From the NCBI GenBank assembly GCA_964520975.1, contig CAZFPA010000023.1, positions 1 to 26,566 of the forward strand: DNA of 26,566 nt, in the 5' to 3' direction. The position numbers and the translations under genes are program-made. Shown in pieces: positions 21,614 through 26,566 of the stretch; within the stretch, counting starts at the first letter, position 1; each line of letters begins with the position of its first letter. The DNA comes from CAZFPA01 sp964520975 (GTDB lineage Bacteria > Bacillota > Negativicutes > Selenomonadales > Selenomonadaceae). The notes below the pieces were generated by a model. It was not told the DNA's origin. It saw only the letters and a list, made by a program, of their open reading frames with translations, and did no database searches.

Positions 21614-22226
21614 GTCGGCATTACAGGCAGTTAGTCCCTACAATGCTGCCATAACCAGAGAGCAATTTTTATTTTATGAGATGCGTACGACGGCAAAGTT
21701 GCTTGATGAGGGGCTGTCGGATGAAGAAACAGTCAACCGTATCGTAACAGAGAATCTGTTTCAGTATCCGACGGAAAAGACTATACGCAAGATGGCGCTT
21801 GCCTGCATACGCAGGCTGCGTATGATGAAGGATGATTCGCTGGTGGTGGCAATGGCGACACAGCCAGCTGAGATATCGAAGCAAATATGCCTCTATGCGA
21901 TGATGAAGCAGTATCGGCTTGTCTGGGATTTCATGGTAACAGTTATCGGCGAGAAATACAGGCTGAAGGATACTTCTTTTAGCAAGATGGATTTGAACGT
22001 TTATTTTATGCGGCTGCAGGAGCAGGATGACTGGGTTGCTTCGTGGAGTGATTCGACGCTTGCCAAACTGAAGCAGGTTCTTGTCAAGATATTGGTAGAG
22101 AATGAATATCTTGATAGCAGCAAGGCCGAGTCTTTGAATCCAGTCTGGTTGAATCCTTTACTTGAAAATGCAATTCAATCGAATAATGATGATGCCGCGC
22201 TTCCGGCATTTAACTATTTTTCCTAA
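21600..22226 (+). CDS. brxA: BREX protein BrxA (DUF1819 family)
   Basis: 208 residues, usual BrxA length. The sequence has the DUF1819 pattern: an N-terminal helix bundle with EQFLFYEMRTTAKLLDEGLSDEE, then FQYPTEKTIRKMALACIRRL, QICLYAMMKQYRLVWDFMV and a C-terminal WSDSTLAKLKQVLVKILVE. The protein is a small helical, DNA-binding-like component required or accessory in type 1 BREX, which blocks phage DNA replication in marked hosts. The start overlaps the XRE gene by 14 bases with AGAGGGACG upstream. brxB follows after 15 bases. The brxA-brxB-brxC-pglX order is diagnostic of type 1 BREX. Confidence 0.9.
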   Translation: MQKAKSALQAVSPYNAAITREQFLFYEMRTTAKLLDEGLSDEETVNRIVTENLFQYPTEKTIRKMALACIRRLRMMKDDSLVVAMATQPAEISKQICLYAMMKQYRLVWDFMVTVIGEKYRLKDTSFSKMDLNVYFMRLQEQDDWVASWSDSTLAKLKQVLVKILVENEYLDSSKAESLNPVWLNPLLENAIQSNNDDAALPAFNYFS

Positions 22227-22241
22227 GGGGGAAGCTGTCAG

Positions 22242-22844
22242 ATGAGCATTGAGATGAATCCCTGCAAAGTGGGACATGCCGATGGACGGGGTAATATAAA
22301 AGAACGATTAGACAACCTGCGTGTCGAGATACAGAAGTCGGAGTTTCTTGAAGGCAAGGGCCTGAGCAATGAAGTGAATATCCGTATTTTCTGCTATGCT
22401 GCAAACGAAGAAATGACGGTGCAGCACTTCATTGATCAGATCAAGACAGATTTATCGTTGGATTGTCATTTGATTGATTGCAATCTTTATAAGATTTTTC
22501 TTGAGCTATGTGAGGACGCTGATATCATGGATGAGATTCCTGACATGGAAGAGAGTGATGGCAGCATCTTTTTGCTGGAACAGCTTCATTCGGCAATTGG
22601 GGAGAGCGAGTTTATAGAGAAAATGCAATATAGTCCGCATGAGCGTGGGGATATCTTGTTGATTACTGGTGTGGGGGATGTATTTCCTTTTATGCGGGTA
22701 CATGCTTTGCTGGAAGCTTTGCAGCCTCATTTCTCAGACATTCCTATTTTAGTGATGTATCCGGGAGAGTTCGATGGGCATTATTTGAAATTGTTTGATA
22801 AGCTGAAGCCAAATGACTATTATAGAGCATTTAATCTGATATAA
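22242..22844 (+). CDS. brxB: BREX protein BrxB (DUF1788 family)
   Basis: 200 residues, the standard BrxB size. Family features include the N-terminal IKERLDNLRVEIQKSEFLEG, the central CNLYKIFLELCEDADIMDEIP, and the C-terminal RGDILLITGVGDVFPFMRVH with PILVMYPGEFDGHYLKLFD and a final YYRAFNLI. This fold looks like a small P-loop-like domain without Walker A. BrxB is essential for BREX methylation and defence, but its biochemical role is unclear. GGGGGAAG lies 9 bases ahead of the ATG. The region is visibly richer in A and T than the transfer genes, which is consistent with separate origin. Confidence 0.92.
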   Translation: MSIEMNPCKVGHADGRGNIKERLDNLRVEIQKSEFLEGKGLSNEVNIRIFCYAANEEMTVQHFIDQIKTDLSLDCHLIDCNLYKIFLELCEDADIMDEIPDMEESDGSIFLLEQLHSAIGESEFIEKMQYSPHERGDILLITGVGDVFPFMRVHALLEALQPHFSDIPILVMYPGEFDGHYLKLFDKLKPNDYYRAFNLI

Positions 22845-22867
22845 GGGAATAGGGGAGAGAAGCCATC

Positions 22868-25800
22868 ATGATGATTCGTGATATGTTTGCAAAGGACATC
22901 AATAGACCAATCAATGGGGTCATTAAAGTAGATCAGGATACTGCCGATGTCATTGAACAGGAAGTACGAGAATATGTTATTACGAAGGAATTGAAGAAAC
23001 ATTTCACCAATTTCTTTAATTATTATAGTGATTCGGTTGATACACCAACAGATGATATAGGCGTATGGATTTCAGGCTTCTTTGGAAGTGGTAAATCTCA
23101 CTTCTTGAAAATGTTATCCTACATTTTGGAGAATAAAACAGTCAATGGTGTAAAGACGGTTGAGTATTTCCGGGAGAAATTCCAAGATGATCCTGGTACC
23201 TTTATGCTGATTGATAAAGCCACGAAGTGTGAGACGGAAACAATCCTGTTCAATGTGGATATCGAGGGGTCAATCAACAAGGACAAAACGGCTGTTTTAC
23301 GTGTCTTTGCCAAGATGTTCTATAACCACCTAGGTTTCTATGGCGAAAATCTGAAGGTTGCGATGCTGGAGCGCTATATCGAGCAGTTGGGCAAGACCGA
23401 GGAGTTCCGCCGCGAATTTGAAGCGAGAAAGGGCAAGGCTTGGACAGAAGTCCGTCGGGCATTTGCGTTCAATGGCAAGGCCATCATTCCAACCTTGATG
23501 GATGTCCTGGATATGAGCGAAGAGGATGCCAAGAGCTGGTTCAAGGATAAAAGCTCGGTCGAGTTCTCTATTGCGCAATTGGTCGGTGATATGAAAAGTT
23601 ATTTGGCGAAGAAGCCGAAGAACTATCGGTTGCTGTTCATGATCGATGAAGTGGGGCAGTATGTTGGTACTGATACGGATCTGCTGCTGAACCTGCAGTC
23701 CCTGACAGAAAAGATCGGTAGTGAGTGCGGTGGCCAGGTATGGGTGATCTGTACGGGCCAGGAGGCCATTGACGAGATCATCAAGGTGCGTGCAGATGAG
23801 TTCTCTCGTATCCAGGCCCGTTTCAAGACGCGGCTCAGTCTAACGTCTTCCTCTGTCGATGAAGTCATCCAGAAGCGTATCCTGAAAAAGAAACCAGAAG
23901 CGGCCACGACTTTGGAAAAGTTGTATGCGGATAACGATTCGGTACTGCGTAATCTGTTCTCATTTACTGGTTCAGTCCTGGATATCAAAGGTTACACTGG
24001 ACCCAGTGAGTTTGTAGAGAATTTTCCGTTCGTACCATACCAGTTCATCATCATGCAGAAAGTATTTGCCGAAATCCGTAAGCATGGGAATTCCGGCAAG
24101 CATCTGTCCGGTGGTGCGCGGTCCATGCTTTCAGGCTTCCAGGAAGCGGCACAGATGATTCAGGAATCTGATGAACATGCCCTGGTACCATTCTATCGTT
24201 TCTATGATAGCGTCCATACCTTCCTGGATAGCAGCATCCGCAATGTGATTGAGCGCTGCGAACGGGCAGCTGCAGACGGTAACGGGCTTGAAATGCAGGA
24301 TGTAGACGTACTGAAATTGCTGTATCTGATCCGTTATATCGATCAGGATATTCCGTCGAATTTGGATAACATTGTCATCCTGATGGCGGATGATATCCGT
24401 ACGGATAAAGTCAAGCTGCGCAGTGTGATTGCAGAATCGCTGAACCGGCTGCTTAGTCAGAATTACATTGGAAGAACGAATGACACCTATAACTTCCTGA
24501 CCGATGAGGAGCAGGATATTCAGCGCGAAATCAAAACCACGAATGTGGATACGGCGGCTATAGTGGGACGCATTGCACAAATGATTTTCGCCGATATCTA
24601 TACCACAAAAAAATATCGGTATGGCAAATATGACTTCGCTTTTGATCAGATGGTCGATGGAATCACAGTGGGGGCAGTCACTGGCGGCATGCGGCTGAAA
24701 TTTCTGACGGTGGCAACGGATACCGCTGAGAAATCGGATCTGCAGCTGATGACGGATTCAAAAGGGCAGGCTATTGTTTCTCTGCCAGATGCACCGTACT
24801 TTGAGTCTTTGGAGAATGCGATGAAGATTCGTAAGTATGTGAAGCAGCGCAACGTGAGCCAACTGCCGAAGTCTGTGCAGGATATTATCCGGGACCAGCA
24901 GGATGAGGCAACGCAATATGAGTCGGCGGCAATGGAGAATCTGAGAAAATCGATTGAGGCAGCAGCTTTCTATGTAGATGGAGAACGATTGGAGCTTAAA
25001 GGTGGCGATGCCAAGTCAAAAATCGATCAGGCCTTGGAGTATCTTGTCGTTCATGTCTACAGTGAACTGGACTTGATCAATAAAAATGCAGATACGGATG
25101 CTGATATCTTGTCCGTCTTGAATGGCAGCTTTTATACCGGCATGATGGCTGGCATGGAGCCGAATCGCGAGGCTGCCGTCAAAGTAGAAGAATATTTGGA
25201 GATGCAGTTCCGAAAGAATCTGCCGACCTCCATGGCCGATATACAGAGCCGCTATCAGGCAATTCCGTATGGCTGGAAAGAGATTGACATTGCGTTTGTC
25301 GCGTCTATGCTGATTTACGAGCAGAAAGTCACCATCAAATATGGCGGCGCAACCATACAACCAGATAATCCAAAGCTGCCGGACATGCTGCGCAAAAAGA
25401 GTGAAACCGGCAAAACCAGTATCAAGATCCGCGAGCATATCAAAGCTGCGCATATTAAGGCAATCAAGGAATTCCTGCGTGAATATTTTGATGTGATGGA
25501 TGTACCGGATGACGAAGATGGACTGATTGCGTTTATCGTCACGAAATTCTCGGAGCAGAAGGCACATTATGAAGAAATCAATAGCCGTTATGCCGGGCAT
25601 AAATATCCAGATCAGGCTTTAGTAACCGAGGGAATCAGCCTGATGAATGATGTCCTTTCGCAGCAGAAGGATAATATTGCGCTTATTGAGCGTATAATTA
25701 AAAAGCAGATGGATCTTTGTGATAACAAGGATGACTTGCAGAATGTAGAGGCATTTTTCAAGAATCAGGTGTCACTATTCGATACCGCGGCACAGCTGGA

Positions 25801-26413
25801 GCAGGATCTACGCAATGACTTGGACTACCTGTCAAAAGAGCCGGAAGCCAATCAGGCATTGAATCATATTCGCTTGATTACCGGGGTCTTGGGTAAGTTT
25901 GACTACAAGAAGATTCCTGATCTGAATACGCTGATGGCAACGGTTCATGAAGGACATGATCGTCTGCTGGCAGGGAAAAGAGAGGAATTATTAGAGATTG
26001 TTCGCCAGTGCATGGAGGCTATCCATACGACAGCGGACATGCCTCGTGATAAGAATATCGTTACCGTGGCAGATACCTTTTATACGCAGAAAAAGACGAG
26101 GATTGCTGAGCTGAAAAGCCTGGCACTTTTGGATGGTCTGCTGCCACAGATGTTGACTTACAAGGATGAGACCGTCAATTCATTGGAGGCAATGCATAAA
26201 CCAGCTAAACCGCCACTTACGGTGAAGAATCCGGGCGCAGCTTATGATACAAATAAGCCGCAGCCTAAGAAGATCTTTAAGTCACTCAACCGTTCTGTGG
26301 TGTTCCCAGCAAAAAGACTGGAAACGGATGCAGATATTGATGTGTATGTTGAGAAAATGCGTGAACAGCTGAAGCAGCTGATGAAGAACTGTGATGGTAT
26401 TCAGTTGAAGTGA
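22868..26413 (+). CDS. brxC: BREX ATPase BrxC (PglY/BrxC family, DUF499-like P-loop protein)
   Basis: 1181 residues, typical of BrxC. It starts MMIRDMFAKDINRPINGVIK, the usual BrxC opening. Walker A is GFFGSGKSHFLKM (residues 70-82), and the Walker B region is RLLFMIDEVGQYVG (about 253-266). WVICTGQEAIDEI follows as the sensor region, with RFKTRLSLTSSSVDEVIQKRIL next. The remaining 800 residues are mostly helical and complete to the stop, with no break. BrxC is a large AAA-like ATPase needed both for host methylation and for blocking phage replication. It sits 23 bases after brxB and 35 bases before pglX. Confidence 0.95.
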   Translation: MMIRDMFAKDINRPINGVIKVDQDTADVIEQEVREYVITKELKKHFTNFFNYYSDSVDTPTDDIGVWISGFFGSGKSHFLKMLSYILENKTVNGVKTVEYFREKFQDDPGTFMLIDKATKCETETILFNVDIEGSINKDKTAVLRVFAKMFYNHLGFYGENLKVAMLERYIEQLGKTEEFRREFEARKGKAWTEVRRAFAFNGKAIIPTLMDVLDMSEEDAKSWFKDKSSVEFSIAQLVGDMKSYLAKKPKNYRLLFMIDEVGQYVGTDTDLLLNLQSLTEKIGSECGGQVWVICTGQEAIDEIIKVRADEFSRIQARFKTRLSLTSSSVDEVIQKRILKKKPEAATTLEKLYADNDSVLRNLFSFTGSVLDIKGYTGPSEFVENFPFVPYQFIIMQKVFAEIRKHGNSGKHLSGGARSMLSGFQEAAQMIQESDEHALVPFYRFYDSVHTFLDSSIRNVIERCERAAADGNGLEMQDVDVLKLLYLIRYIDQDIPSNLDNIVILMADDIRTDKVKLRSVIAESLNRLLSQNYIGRTNDTYNFLTDEEQDIQREIKTTNVDTAAIVGRIAQMIFADIYTTKKYRYGKYDFAFDQMVDGITVGAVTGGMRLKFLTVATDTAEKSDLQLMTDSKGQAIVSLPDAPYFESLENAMKIRKYVKQRNVSQLPKSVQDIIRDQQDEATQYESAAMENLRKSIEAAAFYVDGERLELKGGDAKSKIDQALEYLVVHVYSELDLINKNADTDADILSVLNGSFYTGMMAGMEPNREAAVKVEEYLEMQFRKNLPTSMADIQSRYQAIPYGWKEIDIAFVASMLIYEQKVTIKYGGATIQPDNPKLPDMLRKKSETGKTSIKIREHIKAAHIKAIKEFLREYFDVMDVPDDEDGLIAFIVTKFSEQKAHYEEINSRYAGHKYPDQALVTEGISLMNDVLSQQKDNIALIERIIKKQMDLCDNKDDLQNVEAFFKNQVSLFDTAAQLEQDLRNDLDYLSKEPEANQALNHIRLITGVLGKFDYKKIPDLNTLMATVHEGHDRLLAGKREELLEIVRQCMEAIHTTADMPRDKNIVTVADTFYTQKKTRIAELKSLALLDGLLPQMLTYKDETVNSLEAMHKPAKPPLTVKNPGAAYDTNKPQPKKIFKSLNRSVVFPAKRLETDADIDVYVEKMREQLKQLMKNCDGIQLK

Positions 26414-26448
26414 TGTCTGCTTTGCGCAGAATTCAGGAGGACAGGAAG

Positions 26449-26566
26449 ATGGATAAACTTGCCATAAAAAAATATGCGGTCTGGGCTAGACGAGAGCTGA
26501 TTTCCCGTGTAAGCACGAAGGCACTGCAATATGGAATCAGTGAAGAAGATTGTGGTGATTCAGAGG
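26449..26566 (+). CDS. pglX: BREX adenine methyltransferase PglX, N-terminal fragment at window edge
   Basis: ATG 26449 follows AGGAGG at 26435-26440 with an 8-base spacer, and the frame is open for 39 codons to the right edge. It begins MDKLAIKKYAVWARREL and continues ISRVSTKALQYGISEED, the recognisable N-terminus of type 1 BREX PglX. PglX marks a non-palindromic host site with N6-methyladenine, which distinguishes self from phage DNA. The catalytic NPPY motif would lie beyond the window. The call rests on the short N-terminal match and on being next after brxC. Confidence 0.85.
   Translation, partial: MDKLAIKKYAVWARRELISRVSTKALQYGISEEDCGDSE

Noticed and set aside
1..26566. CRISPR arrays, tRNA/rRNA genes, insertion sequences, integrase
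   Set aside because: No regularly spaced repeats, cloverleaf-like segments, transposase or integrase motifs were seen, so plasmid versus integrative element cannot be decided from this window.

Overview
The window is a stretch of a conjugative element (plasmid or integrative conjugative element; the sequence does not decide which). It carries a relaxase/oriT region, a nearly complete P-type (RP4 Trb-like / VirB-like) type IV secretion operon, a topoisomerase module and a type 1 BREX phage-defence operon. Strong AGGAGG-type ribosome binding sites precede most genes. The secretion system is built for a two-membrane envelope (TrbG/VirB9 and TrbI/VirB10 core, peptidoglycan hydrolase domains). That combination suggests a diderm Firmicute, most likely Negativicutes/Selenomonadales (Selenomonas-like). 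This host assignment is inference only.

Layout. 1-603 (minus): N-terminal part of a MobA/MobL (MobQ-type) relaxase running off the left edge. 604-980: divergent non-coding region with a cluster of inverted repeats, including an IncQ-like oriT candidate at 747-776, then an AT-rich promoter stretch. 981-17871 (plus): one compact operon in the order trbF(virB8)-trbG(virB9)-trbI(virB10)-traG(virD4)-small acidic protein-large ArdC-N-like polyvalent protein-small helical protein-trbB(virB11)-trbC(virB2)-trbD(virB3)-trbE(virB4)-trbJ(virB5)-trbL(virB6)-[M23 peptidase/membrane/lytic transglycosylase fusion]-traF peptidase-second virB5-like gene. Gaps are 48 bases or less and many genes overlap, suggesting translational coupling. 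17868-18458 (minus): regulator with two XRE helix-turn-helix domains. 18551-21156 (plus): topoisomerase III (topB) and a tail-anchored coiled-coil protein, closed by an intrinsic terminator at 21215-21236.

21344 to the right edge (plus): small XRE regulator, brxA, brxB, brxC and the first 39 codons of pglX, behind their own extended -10 promoter. pglZ and brxL are expected beyond the edge.

How it fits together: the relaxase would nick oriT and be delivered by the TraG coupling protein to the Trb channel. The TrbC pilin would be matured by TraF, as in RP4. The peptidoglycan hydrolase fusion would open the wall. The ArdC-N-like protein may act in the donor or recipient on incoming DNA, and BREX would be defensive cargo. 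The most unusual points are the three-part M23-membrane-SLT protein, a 37-base near-perfect hairpin inside a coding sequence with a related copy upstream of trbJ, a roughly 100-residue insertion in the coupling protein, and the pairing of a possible antirestriction protein with a BREX system on one element.
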